From contig CALOBW010000056.1 of assembly GCA_942491525.1 (NCBI GenBank), positions 434,001 to 498,000 on the forward strand: a stretch of 64,000 bases of DNA. Reading direction: 5' to 3'. The position numbers and the translations under genes were made by a program. Origin of the DNA: CAYWBU01 sp942491525 (lineage in GTDB: Bacteria; Desulfobacterota; Desulfomonilia; UBA1062). Positions 55,414 to 63,383 of this stretch are shown piece by piece (the stretch's first letter is position 1; each line of letters begins with the position of its first letter). A model generated the notes under the pieces. The model ran no database searches, was not told the DNA's origin, and was given only the letters and a program-made list of their open reading frames with translations.

Positions 55414-57738
55414 ATGAAGTATGCACATAAGCCTGAAGAGTGGAGCCGCTTCTTTGCCAGCTGGTTTGAGGATCCTGAAAATCTGAAGCGGGGACGCATG
55501 ACGTCCGAGCTCTATCCCTATGAGAAGCTTTTTGAGCCGATTATGATCAACCGTATCAAGGTTAAGAACCGCATTGTGATGGCGCCCATGGGCAATGTCT
55601 GCATGTGCGAGGAGAGCGGCAAGCCCAGCGAGAAGATGATTGAATACTTTGCCGAGCGCGCCCGCGGCGGGGTCGGCTTGATCACCACCGGCCTGATTCC
55701 GGTGGGCACGGCCGACAAGACCCTGCGCGATCGTCATGGCCATACCATCTTTCCGCGCATCGACCGGCGCACCAACTGGTCGGCCTGGCGCGACTGCGCC
55801 AAGAAGGTCCAGGCCCACGGCGCCAAGTTCTTCGTGCAGCTCTCGCCCGGTCTGGGGCGCAACGGATCGCCCGAGAGTCTCTACAAGGGCAAGCTGCCGG
55901 TCTCGAGCTCCATCAATCCCAACTTCTACGCCTCGGCCGTGCCCTGCCGGCCCCTGCTGGACATCGAGATCCGCAAACTGATCAAGGATACCGGCCAGGC
56001 CGCGGCCGACTCCAAGGCCATGCTGGCTGACGGCGTCTATCTGCACGGCCACATGGGTTATCTGATCGAGCAGCTGACCGACCCGGCCTTCAATCGGCGC
56101 AAGCGCGGCCGCTATGCCGACTGGCAGCGCTTCGGTATCGAGCTGGTCGAGGAGGTGCGCCGCCGGGTGGGGCCCAACTACCCGATCATGTACCGCATCG
56201 ATCTCTCCCTGATGCTCAAAGCCACCTATGGCGAGCGGCTGAGAAAAGTGCCGCAGCTCAAGAAGTTCGGGGTTGAGCGCAGCGTGGATCAGACCCTGGA
56301 GTTGATGCTCGAGCTGGTTAAGGCCGGCGTGGATATCTTTGATGTTGATCTGGGCTGCTATGACAACCTCTGGCTGCCACATCTGCCGGGCGAGATGCCG
56401 CCGGGCACCTTCCTGGATGTGGCGGCCACGGTCAAGCAGCATTTTGCCGCGCATGAGGTCAAGTCCAATGCCGGAATGGCGGTGCCGGTGGTGGCCGTGG
56501 GCAAGCTCGGCTATCCCGATCTGGCCGAGGGTGCTTTGCGTAGCGGCCAGTGCGACATGGTCATGCTGGGCCGACCCCTGCTGGCCGACCCCTACTGGCC
56601 CAACAAGGCCTATGCCGGGCGCGTCCAGGAGATCATTCCCTGCATCGGCGACGGCGAGGGCTGCATCCATGAGTATACCGAGGGCGGCCATCCGGTCTGC
56701 GCGGTCAATCCGCGCACAGCCTTCGAGGATGTCTATCCGCAGGTGCCGCCCAGGGCCAAGCCGCGCAGGGTTGCGGTGGTGGGGGCCGGGCCGGCCGGCA
56801 TTATGTGCGCCTGCACGGCGGCTGAGCGCGGCCACGACGTGACCCTCTTTGAGCGCGCCGAGCGCCCCGGCGGCACATTGCTGCCGGGCTCGGTGCCGCC
56901 CATCAAGTTTGATGTGGTCAACTATGTTGATTATCTGGCTGGCTGGCTCAAGCACTCCAGCGCGGAGCACGGTCTCAAACTCAAGTTTGGACAAGCGGTG
57001 GATGCCGCGGAACTTAAGAGGGCCGGCTTCGACGTGATCGTGACCGCCAGCGGCGCCAAACCGATCGCGCCGCCCATCGAGGGTATCGGGCTGGCGCAGC
57101 AGGCCGTGGATCTATTGCGCGATCCGGCGCCCATTGCCGGGGCCGAGAGGATCGTGATCATCGGCGGCGGTGTGGTGGGCTGCGAGGTGGCCCACTGGCT
57201 GGCCTGGGACCACGGCAAGAGGGATGTGACGGTGATCGAGATGCTGCCCCACTTCATGCTGCAGTCCAACACGCCGACCCGCGGCTACATGCTGCACCAT
57301 CTGGAGATGAAGGGGGTCAAGCTCCTTAACTGCACGCGCCTCAAGCGCATCGAGGCGAATCGGGTGGTGGTGGACCGTGATGTGGCCCACAACGTGCCGG
57401 ACGCCTACAACACCTGGCGCCCGCTGCTGCCGGACAACTTCATCAATCCCTTGATCGAACCCTTCATGAAGCCGCTGATGAAGGCCCCGGTCTGGAACTA
57501 TCTGCCCGACTCCCTGGTGCTGCCGGATTTGAAGCGCCACCATGAGGAGTTTGTCGAGCAGAATCTGGCGGCCGATCTGGTGATTCTCTCCATGGGGGTG
57601 CGTCCCGACGATGCCCTCTATGAGGAGTGCGTCAGGCTGAATGCCGCTGCGCAGGTGGTCAATATCGGCGACTCGTCCAGAGGCGGGCGGGTGCTGGAGG
57701 CCAACAAGGCCGGCTATGAGGTCGGTTTAAGCATTTGA
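55414..57738 (+). CDS. Old-Yellow-Enzyme-type FMN/4Fe-4S/FAD reductase (2,4-dienoyl-CoA reductase-like)
   Basis: The 774-residue protein is built like 2,4-dienoyl-CoA reductase (FadH): an FMN TIM barrel (to ~400), an iron-sulfur segment, and two nucleotide-binding Rossmann domains (VVGAGPAGIM near 450, IIGGGVVGCEVAHWL near 585). In the iron-sulfur segment the ligand spacing of the family is kept, Cys410-x2-x-x3-Cys417-x11-Cys429, but the second Cys is Asp413 (CIGDGEGC). The active-site segment also reads HGHMGYL instead of the usual HGAHGYL. It should reduce an activated C=C bond. It follows the SDR stop directly and is MarR-controlled. The altered ligand makes the cluster chemistry special, or the cluster absent. 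Confidence 0.88.
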   Translation: MKYAHKPEEWSRFFASWFEDPENLKRGRMTSELYPYEKLFEPIMINRIKVKNRIVMAPMGNVCMCEESGKPSEKMIEYFAERARGGVGLITTGLIPVGTADKTLRDRHGHTIFPRIDRRTNWSAWRDCAKKVQAHGAKFFVQLSPGLGRNGSPESLYKGKLPVSSSINPNFYASAVPCRPLLDIEIRKLIKDTGQAAADSKAMLADGVYLHGHMGYLIEQLTDPAFNRRKRGRYADWQRFGIELVEEVRRRVGPNYPIMYRIDLSLMLKATYGERLRKVPQLKKFGVERSVDQTLELMLELVKAGVDIFDVDLGCYDNLWLPHLPGEMPPGTFLDVAATVKQHFAAHEVKSNAGMAVPVVAVGKLGYPDLAEGALRSGQCDMVMLGRPLLADPYWPNKAYAGRVQEIIPCIGDGEGCIHEYTEGGHPVCAVNPRTAFEDVYPQVPPRAKPRRVAVVGAGPAGIMCACTAAERGHDVTLFERAERPGGTLLPGSVPPIKFDVVNYVDYLAGWLKHSSAEHGLKLKFGQAVDAAELKRAGFDVIVTASGAKPIAPPIEGIGLAQQAVDLLRDPAPIAGAERIVIIGGGVVGCEVAHWLAWDHGKRDVTVIEMLPHFMLQSNTPTRGYMLHHLEMKGVKLLNCTRLKRIEANRVVVDRDVAHNVPDAYNTWRPLLPDNFINPLIEPFMKPLMKAPVWNYLPDSLVLPDLKRHHEEFVEQNLAADLVILSMGVRPDDALYEECVRLNAAAQVVNIGDSSRGGRVLEANKAGYEVGLSI

Positions 57739-57788
57739 TCTTGCCTCACTGGGCGGGTTGGGTAAAATGGCGTCTCAGGGAGGGGTTT

Positions 57789-58301
57789 ATGCAGAAGATT
57801 GAAATTGTAACCCGCGAGCGGGTTAGTGTGCTTAAGATTACGGCCACGGCCGGCATGTTCCAGATGCCCAAGGTGATGGGCGGCGGCTTCATGAGGATTG
57901 CGGCCTTCATGGAGGCGCAGGGCTGTGCGCCTAAGCAGGCGCCCTATGCGCGCTACCTGCATGTCGATTGGGATGAGTTTGCCAATGAGGGCAAGCTGAC
58001 GGCCTTCTTCAAGATGTTCAGCCGCAAGTTCACCTTTGAGATGGCCTTCCCGCTGGAGTGCGACCTGGATGGTGAGGGCGAGATCGAGCTGGGCGAGTTG
58101 CCGGGTGGGCGCTATGTGCAGTGTCTGCATCGCGGTCCCTATCACAAGGTGGGCAAGACCTATGAACAGATGCAGGCCTGGATGGCAAAAGAGGGCTATC
58201 GTCCTGGAGCTGAGTCAGTTGAGATCTATATGAATGATCCGCGCGAAGTTGCTAAATCTGATCTGGAAACGGTTGTTTTGATACCCATAGAAGAGGGTTG
58301 A
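57789..58301 (+). CDS. GyrI-like small-molecule-binding protein
   Basis: The 170-residue protein has the GyrI/SOUL-like fold signature: K-I-E-I-V-x-R-E-R-V-S-V-L at the start, a middle part (ARYLHVDWDEF), and LPGGRYVQCLHRGPYHKVGKTYEQMQAWM (positions about 58095-58182), with G-x-Y...H-x-G-x-Y typical of the domain. E-x-Y-x-N-D-P near the end is also diagnostic. Such stand-alone domains bind hydrophobic ligands; some hydrolyse cyclopropanoid toxins. The ATG has GGGAGG. It follows the reductase gene by 50 bases in the same operon and may carry or protect the intermediate. Confidence 0.85.
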   Translation: MQKIEIVTRERVSVLKITATAGMFQMPKVMGGGFMRIAAFMEAQGCAPKQAPYARYLHVDWDEFANEGKLTAFFKMFSRKFTFEMAFPLECDLDGEGEIELGELPGGRYVQCLHRGPYHKVGKTYEQMQAWMAKEGYRPGAESVEIYMNDPREVAKSDLETVVLIPIEEG

Positions 58302-58314
58302 TGGATAACGGCTG

Positions 58315-58343
58315 ACCCGCAAGGGCTGAAGCCCTTAGCGGGT
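58315..58343. terminator. Hairpin behind the SDR/OYE operon
   Basis: ACCCGCAAGGGC pairs with GCCCTT-A-GCGGGT around a TGAA loop (58315-58326 with 58331-58343, one bulged A). It is the end of the plus-strand operon and includes the stop of the tiny minus-strand ORF. Confidence 0.6.
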
Positions 58344-58415
58344 AGCGTATCTGTGTCTGGCAATGAAAAGAATTGCTTCAACATAGCTCTTGGCGATCTT
58401 TTTGATTTTCAGCAT
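58335..58415 (-). CDS. 26-residue basic peptide
   Basis: An ATG at 58415 with an excellent AAAGGAGC site eight bases upstream opens a 26-codon frame. The peptide is K/R-rich with a hydrophobic middle (KIAKSYVEAILFIARHR), an amphipathic helix with net charge about +7. The TAA lies in a stable hairpin. The strong ribosome site and its isolation from other genes argue for real translation, as a leader or membrane-active peptide; no relative is recognised. Confidence 0.4.
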   Translation of the reverse strand: MLKIKKIAKSYVEAILFIARHRYATR

Positions 58416-58709
58416 TTTTAGCTCCTTTCGTTAATTTTTGTTAATAAATTTTCTTTATTTTCTGTATTTTATAATCCCTATGGTCCTGCGGACCACACTG
58501 AAAACAATACAATTTGCGTGCCAGATCTGGCGATTTTTAAAAGATGGCCTGCTTTCGCGCAGCCATGATTTGGATAAATAAATTTAAATGATCACTTGCT
58601 GGGTAAAAAATTGCGACTGTGGTCAAAAATCTACACAATCGTGTGTAAAAATGTACACTTAGCTATATATTTAGCTAAATGATATAGTATTAGAAAAATT
58701 TATGCAAAG
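58416..58709. other. AT-rich intergenic region
   Basis: No gene is visible. A palindrome TGGTCC-TGC-GGACCA (58481-58495) may be an operator or terminator hairpin. TAGCTATATATTTAGCTA (58661-58678) is a second inverted repeat. The region probably holds the promoter of the tiny minus-strand ORF. Confidence 0.4.
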
Positions 58710-58735
58710 CCGGGCAGGCCGTATGACCTGCCCGG
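58710..58735 (-). terminator. Hairpin behind the phospholipase-like gene
   Basis: CCGGGCAGG (58710-58718) pairs with CCTGCCCGG (58727-58735) five bases past the stop of the minus-strand gene. Confidence 0.65.
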
Positions 58736-58740
58736 TTGTT

Positions 58741-59967
58741 TCAGTAACCCAGATTTTCGATATCCAGGGCGTCATACTCCCCCTCTACAGTTGTGACCGG
58801 GTTGGGCCTGGCTGGTGCTCCGCCGGGGACCTGGCAGAAGTAGTTGCTGTAGCTGGGCGGGGCCGGGAAGTCGGTGGAGACCATCTGGGCGCCGCAGGCC
58901 CAGGCGGCCTCCTGGGTGGTGTAGTCCTCGTTGATGGCCTGCTCGCACTCGGCATCGGCGCGGGTGCGCACCAGCAGGCCGTTTTCCACCTGCTCTTTGA
59001 CATCGTCACCGGGCGTATTGAGGGTCTTCCAGCCGCCGTAGGGGTGGTCGAAGGCGGCATCGGCGAACATGATCTTGTTCTGACCCTCAGCAAAGTACTC
59101 GTCGCGGTAGTCGCCGCCATTGTGCAGCATGAACATGATCTTGTCGCGGCAGAAGCTTAAGCTTGGCCAGCCCGCACTTTGGATCGCCGCGGGCAGGGTG
59201 GCATATTCGCCGCGCACATCGTCGGGGGTGATGATTCTTTCACGCGGCCAGATGTTGAGGATCTCCTCGTCAACTTTATTGATGCGGCCGCTGAATTTGA
59301 TGATGTCCAGTTCATCCTTGAGCTCCATGATAACCATGATGGGCAGGTGGCCCGGGTTATTAAGCGACCAGTTGTAGAGGGTCTCGAGCTGGTCCTCAAA
59401 GTACTTGGCGGTGGTCAGGCCGTCCACCACCGGCACATGGTAGACCTCGAGGCCGAAGAGGCCGTAGTGCAGGTCGAGCTCAAACTGGCGCACGCCCATG
59501 TCGAGCTGGGTGTCGAGGGGCTCGTGGGTGTAGCGCCAATCCTTGATGAGGTATGCGAGCGGGCCGGCGCGGTGGTAGCTGTTGTGGGTGCCGAGCACCT
59601 GGATCTGGTTGAGGCGCAGCTCACTGTCGTGCAGGTACTGCTTGGCGGCAATAGTAAGGTTGGCAACGATTTCGTCCCGGTCGATCAGCTGCAGCTGAAA
59701 GATTGCCTCCTCATAGGCGATGAAACTGTTCTCGGTGATCTCGCCGTTCAGGTCTTGGTCTGTGATCTGCCAATAGGCATCGGTGGTGTCGGGTTCATAC
59801 TGGTTGAGGTTCAAAGGGCTGCCCAGGCGTACCTCTATGGCGCTATCCAGATCCTTGCCGTCAGTCACAACGATCTGCTCTTCGGTTTGGGGATAGCTGG
59901 CGGGGTCCTGGCTGTTGCAGCCGCAAAGGGCCAACAAGATAGCGATGATCAAGATGCTTCTGTTCAT
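58741..59967 (-). CDS. Lipoprotein of the Ca2+-dependent phosphoinositide phospholipase C family
   Basis: The 408-residue product has a lipoprotein signal (MNRSILIIAILLALCGC; lipidated Cys about residue 17). A PI-PLC-like TIM-barrel domain carries N-Q-I-Q-V-L-G-T-H-N-S-Y-H near residue 120, with the catalytic His, and LDTQLDMGVRQFELDLHYG about 35 residues later. A second active-site region, Y-H-V-P-V-V-D, follows. The later STDFP and a 4-Cys C-terminal half fit secreted members of this family. It should cleave a phosphodiester, perhaps of phospholipids, at the cell surface. The ATG has AAGGAGC; a longer open frame upstream is not needed. Single gene. Confidence 0.85.
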   Translation of the reverse strand: MNRSILIIAILLALCGCNSQDPASYPQTEEQIVVTDGKDLDSAIEVRLGSPLNLNQYEPDTTDAYWQITDQDLNGEITENSFIAYEEAIFQLQLIDRDEIVANLTIAAKQYLHDSELRLNQIQVLGTHNSYHRAGPLAYLIKDWRYTHEPLDTQLDMGVRQFELDLHYGLFGLEVYHVPVVDGLTTAKYFEDQLETLYNWSLNNPGHLPIMVIMELKDELDIIKFSGRINKVDEEILNIWPRERIITPDDVRGEYATLPAAIQSAGWPSLSFCRDKIMFMLHNGGDYRDEYFAEGQNKIMFADAAFDHPYGGWKTLNTPGDDVKEQVENGLLVRTRADAECEQAINEDYTTQEAAWACGAQMVSTDFPAPPSYSNYFCQVPGGAPARPNPVTTVEGEYDALDIENLGY

Positions 59968-60050
59968 AGATTGCTCCTTATAATTGCTTTTAGTAATATA
60001 AATGCAAATTGATCTATGAACAACTGTTATTTGTACTGCGGTCTGAATAG

Positions 60051-60077
60051 TTGGGGAGGCTTGCGAAGCCTCCCCCA
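60051..60077. terminator. Hairpin behind the acyl-CoA ligase gene
   Basis: GGGGAGGCTT (60053-60062) pairs with AAGCCTCCCC (60066-60075) around GCG, a few bases past the stop of the ligase on the minus strand. T-runs are absent. Confidence 0.6.
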
Positions 60078-60081
60078 ATAT

Positions 60082-61761
60082 CTAGCTCTCCTGATTCTGC
60101 AGCATCAGGTGCGAGATCTTGCCCACGGTGGTCTTGGGGATCTCTTCGCAGAATTCGACCTGCTTGGGCACCTTGTACTTGGAGAGGCCGTCGTTGCACC
60201 ATTTGATGATCTCATCCTCGCTGGCGCTCTTGCCCGGCTTGAGGGTGATGAAGGCCTTGATGCGCTGGTTGGGGCTGCCGACCGGCACGCCGATGACCGC
60301 GGTCTCATGCACGGCCGGGTGCTCATAGATGCGGTCCTCAATTTCGCGCGGATAGACGTTGAAGCCGCCGGCGGCCAGGATCATGTTCTTCTTGCGGTCC
60401 TTGATGCGCACGAAGCCCCGCTCGTCCATGACCGCCACGTCACCGGTGTGCAGCCAGACCTTGCCGTCCGCATCCTTCTTGAGCACCTTGGCGCTCTCCT
60501 CGGGGTTGTTCCAGTAGCCCTTCATGACCTGCGGTCCGCTGATGCAGAGGATGCCGTCCTGGCCCGGCGCGAGGGTCCTAGTTTCGGTCTCGTAGTCCAC
60601 GATCTTGGCGTCGGTGTCGACCACGGCCAGGCCGATGGAGCCCACCACGCCGCCCGAGACCGGGTTGAAGTGGGTGACCGGCGAGGCTTCGCTGAGGCCG
60701 TAGCCCTCGATGATCTTGCAGCTGGTGATGGTCTCAAAGGCGTTCTGCACCTCAGAGGGCAGGCTGGCGGCGCCCGAGACCCAGATCTTGATGGAGGTCA
60801 GGTCGTACTTGCCCTCCAGGATCTCCGGATGACAGTTGATGGTGGTGTAGATGGCGGGCACGGCGGCGGTGTAGGTTGGTTTATGTTTGTCGATGGTCTC
60901 CAGAAAGAGATTGAAATCTTTGGGGTTGTGCACGATGACCTGCTCGTAGCCGTTGAAGACCGCCATGTTCATGCACATGGTCATGGCGTAGGAGTGGCTC
61001 ATGGGCAGAATGGTCATGATGCGCTCATTCAGGTCGGCGCGCTTGGGGCCGAAGGTCCAGAGGCCCATCTGCAGCGCGTTGCAGACCAGGTTGCGGTGGC
61101 TAAGTTCGGCGCCCTTGGGGGTGCCGGTGGTACCGCCGGTGTAGAGCAGGATGGCGGTGTCATTCGGCTCAATCTGAACCGGCTCGGCAACCGGGGCCTC
61201 CAGGAAGCTGGTCAGGTACTGCGTCTGGTCGTTCTCGATGACGTTGACGATTGTGGCGCCGTCGCGCAGCTCATCCGGGAAGCAGTCGGCAATATTGGTG
61301 ACGATGACCTTCTTGAGGCCGGTGCGGATCTCTTTGAGGTTGCGGTAGAACTGGCCGGCCACCAGCATGAAGGTGGCGCCGGCATTGTTGACCTGGGCCT
61401 CAATTTCGCGGGGCACCATCAGGGCGTTGCAGGGCACCACGATGCCGCCGGCCTTGAGGGTGCCGTAGTGGCCGATCATATATTGGGGACAGTTGGGCAT
61501 GTACAAGGCAACCCTGTCACCTTTTTTGAGGCCGTTGGCCTGCAGGGCGCCGGCAAAGCGGCTGGTCAGCTCATCCAGCTCGGCATAGGATATGCGCCGG
61601 TGATGGAGTTCTCCATCCAGCAGGTCGCCGAAGATGATTGCAGTTTTGTCGGGGACACGTTTGGCTGTTGCGCTCAGAAAGGCCTGTACGCTGGTCTGGG
61701 GGTAGTCCTGTCCGCACTGGACATGGTTGTCGTAACTCTGATGCCAGAATCTCTCTTCCAT
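60082..61761 (-). CDS. Long/medium-chain acyl-CoA ligase
   Basis: The 559-residue AMP-forming ligase has the P-loop YTGGTTGTPKGAELSHRNL near residue 205, the core YGLSEASPVTHFNP, the hinge LHTGDVAVMDERGFVRIKDRKKNMIL (positions about 60445-60370) and the catalytic Lys in TTVGKISH near the C-terminus. It belongs to the FadD-like group and should make acyl-CoA from a fatty or aromatic acid. The ATG at 61761 has GGAG. A FadR-type palindrome (61781-61795) lies just 20 bases upstream of the start, so it is probably repressed in the absence of acyl-CoA. It converges on no gene, being followed by the hairpin at 60051. Confidence 0.92.
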   Translation of the reverse strand: MEERFWHQSYDNHVQCGQDYPQTSVQAFLSATAKRVPDKTAIIFGDLLDGELHHRRISYAELDELTSRFAGALQANGLKKGDRVALYMPNCPQYMIGHYGTLKAGGIVVPCNALMVPREIEAQVNNAGATFMLVAGQFYRNLKEIRTGLKKVIVTNIADCFPDELRDGATIVNVIENDQTQYLTSFLEAPVAEPVQIEPNDTAILLYTGGTTGTPKGAELSHRNLVCNALQMGLWTFGPKRADLNERIMTILPMSHSYAMTMCMNMAVFNGYEQVIVHNPKDFNLFLETIDKHKPTYTAAVPAIYTTINCHPEILEGKYDLTSIKIWVSGAASLPSEVQNAFETITSCKIIEGYGLSEASPVTHFNPVSGGVVGSIGLAVVDTDAKIVDYETETRTLAPGQDGILCISGPQVMKGYWNNPEESAKVLKKDADGKVWLHTGDVAVMDERGFVRIKDRKKNMILAAGGFNVYPREIEDRIYEHPAVHETAVIGVPVGSPNQRIKAFITLKPGKSASEDEIIKWCNDGLSKYKVPKQVEFCEEIPKTTVGKISHLMLQNQES

Positions 61762-61780
61762 ATTAAACTCCTCGCTGTTG

Positions 61781-61795
61781 ATTGGTCGGACCAAT
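61781..61795. promoter_or_regulatory. FadR-type (GntR) operator
   Basis: ATTGGTCGGACCAAT is a perfect palindrome containing TGGTCnGACCA, the half-site pattern of GntR regulators of the FadR/LldR subfamily. It lies 20 bases from the start of the acyl-CoA ligase gene. The regulator is not in the window. Confidence 0.6.
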
Positions 61796-61908
61796 AAGAT
61801 GCTGCATGCTAAAACCATTTTGTGACTAATTGCCAGTGAAAACAGCGTCTATTTTTTGGAAGCGGCTCAGAACTTTGAATGCAGCGATATTCATGCTATG
61901 GGCAGGCT

Positions 61909-62934
61909 ATGATCGACATTCTGAGTCTGACCAGCAGTGAACTGGCAGCTGAACTTAAAAAGCAGCACGGCAAGGGTCTTTTTCATGCCGGTGCCCTCTG
62001 CCGCGAGGTCTTCAAACATGGTAACCTTGATTTTTCGGCAGTGCCGGAGTTTGGGGCGCGCTGGGCGCAGGAGCTGCAAATCAGCTTGCCGGAGTGCGCG
62101 GTGGCCGGCCAGGAGAGTGACGAGGTCACCAAGTTTGTCACCCGTCTCCACGACGCTCAGCTGATCGAGAGCGTCATCATTCCGGCCGACGGGCGCACGA
62201 CCCTCTGCATCTCGTCCCAGGTGGGCTGCGGCCGCGGCTGCGCCTTCTGCACCACCGCCAGGCTGGGTTTGAAGCGCAACCTGAGCGTCAGCGAGATCAT
62301 CTGGCAGGTCTGGGCCGCCCGTCATCAGTTCGGCCATCGGATCGACAACATCGTCTTCATGGGCATGGGCGAGCCCTTCGACAACTTTGAGTCTGTCATG
62401 CAGGCCGTGCGGGTCCTGAACGATCCGCGCACCTTCGGCATCGGCCCCAGCCACATCACCATCTCCACGGCCGGCCATGCTGATGGCATCGAGAAACTGG
62501 CGGCCATCAAGGATTCGCGCCTGCGCCTGGCCGTCTCCCTGAACGCCGCCGGTGACGAGCTGCGCGACAAGCTGATGCCCATCAACAGGACCTATCCCCT
62601 GGCGCGCCTCAAGGATGCGCTGCAAAAATTTCCGCTCAAGCGCGACGAGGTGATCTTCTTTGAATATGTGCTGCTGCCCGGGGTCAATGACCGGGTTGCG
62701 GATGCTGATGGCATTGCCGCCTTCCTGGCTGGAATTCCGGCGCGCCTCAACCTGATCGCCTATAACGGCGGTGAGCCGTTCAAGATGCCGAACGATATGC
62801 AAGTTGAGGCTTTCAGAACGCTGCTGGTCGAACGCGGTATCTTTGTGCGCCTGCGCCAGTCTCGCGGCCAGCAGATCAGGGCGGCCTGCGGCCAGCTGGG
62901 TGCTAAACAGGAGAACCTATGCGGAAGATCCTGA
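61909..62934 (+). CDS. rlmN: 23S rRNA/tRNA adenine C2-methyltransferase
   Basis: The 341-residue radical-SAM enzyme methylates C2 of adenosine 2503 in 23S rRNA (and A37 in some tRNAs). It has the cluster motif CGRGCAFC (CxxxCxxC) after ISSQVG, MGMGEPFDNF, the H-x-T-I-S-T-A-G region, SLNAA and the second reactive Cys in RAACGQL near the C-terminus. The Cys that forms the thioether intermediate is thus present. The start ATG at 61909 follows GGGCAGG; a TTG-like extension upstream is not needed. It overlaps the next gene by 16 bases. Confidence 0.95.
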   Translation: MIDILSLTSSELAAELKKQHGKGLFHAGALCREVFKHGNLDFSAVPEFGARWAQELQISLPECAVAGQESDEVTKFVTRLHDAQLIESVIIPADGRTTLCISSQVGCGRGCAFCTTARLGLKRNLSVSEIIWQVWAARHQFGHRIDNIVFMGMGEPFDNFESVMQAVRVLNDPRTFGIGPSHITISTAGHADGIEKLAAIKDSRLRLAVSLNAAGDELRDKLMPINRTYPLARLKDALQKFPLKRDEVIFFEYVLLPGVNDRVADADGIAAFLAGIPARLNLIAYNGGEPFKMPNDMQVEAFRTLLVERGIFVRLRQSRGQQIRAACGQLGAKQENLCGRS

Positions 62935-63383
62935 TCAGCGCCTGCCTCTTGGGCGATGCGGTGCGTTATGACGGCAATAGTGTGCCGCTCAGAAACAGCC
63001 TGCTCGACAGCTGGGTGGCCGAGGGACGGCTGGTTAAGGTCTGTCCTGAGGTTGAGGGTGGTCTGAGTGTGCCGCGTCCGCCCGCCGAGATCCGGCAGCG
63101 CCGGGTCATCACCGCGGCCGGCGACGACATTAGCGAGGCCTTTGTGGCCGGCGCCTATCACGCGCTTGAACTCTGCCGTCAGCACGGTATCAGAACTGCC
63201 ATTTTGAAGGAGCGCAGCCCCTCCTGCGGCAGCGCGTTTGTCTATGACGGCAGCTTCAGCGGCCAACTGATCAGGGGCCAGGGCGTCTGTGCGGCCCTGC
63301 TCAGGCAGAATGGCATCCGGGTCTTCAGTGAGGATCAGCTCGAAGAGGTGGCTGAATTTTTGGTTGAAAATGAGGAGATGTAA
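62919..63383 (+). CDS. DUF523-family protein
   Basis: The 154-residue protein belongs to the DUF523 group. It starts with ISACLLG, continues with V-R-Y-D-G, C-P-E-V-x-G-G-L-x-x-P-R-P-P-A-E-I, and has the hallmark LKERSPSCGS, with the conserved Cys, followed by G-Q-G-V-x-A-A-L-L. The function of the family is not established; a thiol-containing site is suggested by conserved Cys residues. It overlaps rlmN by 16 bases and its stop overlaps the following SDR gene (TAATG), so the three genes form one operon. Confidence 0.9.
   Translation: MRKILISACLLGDAVRYDGNSVPLRNSLLDSWVAEGRLVKVCPEVEGGLSVPRPPAEIRQRRVITAAGDDISEAFVAGAYHALELCRQHGIRTAILKERSPSCGSAFVYDGSFSGQLIRGQGVCAALLRQNGIRVFSEDQLEEVAEFLVENEEM

Noticed and set aside
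55330..56994. 554-codon open frame on the minus strand
   Set aside because: Antisense shadow of the SDR and OYE-type reductase genes; no motifs and shadow-type composition.
60016..61797. 593-codon open frame on the plus strand
   Set aside because: It lies antisense to the acyl-CoA ligase and has the Gly/His/Asp/Val-rich composition typical of the antisense frame of a GC-rich gene.
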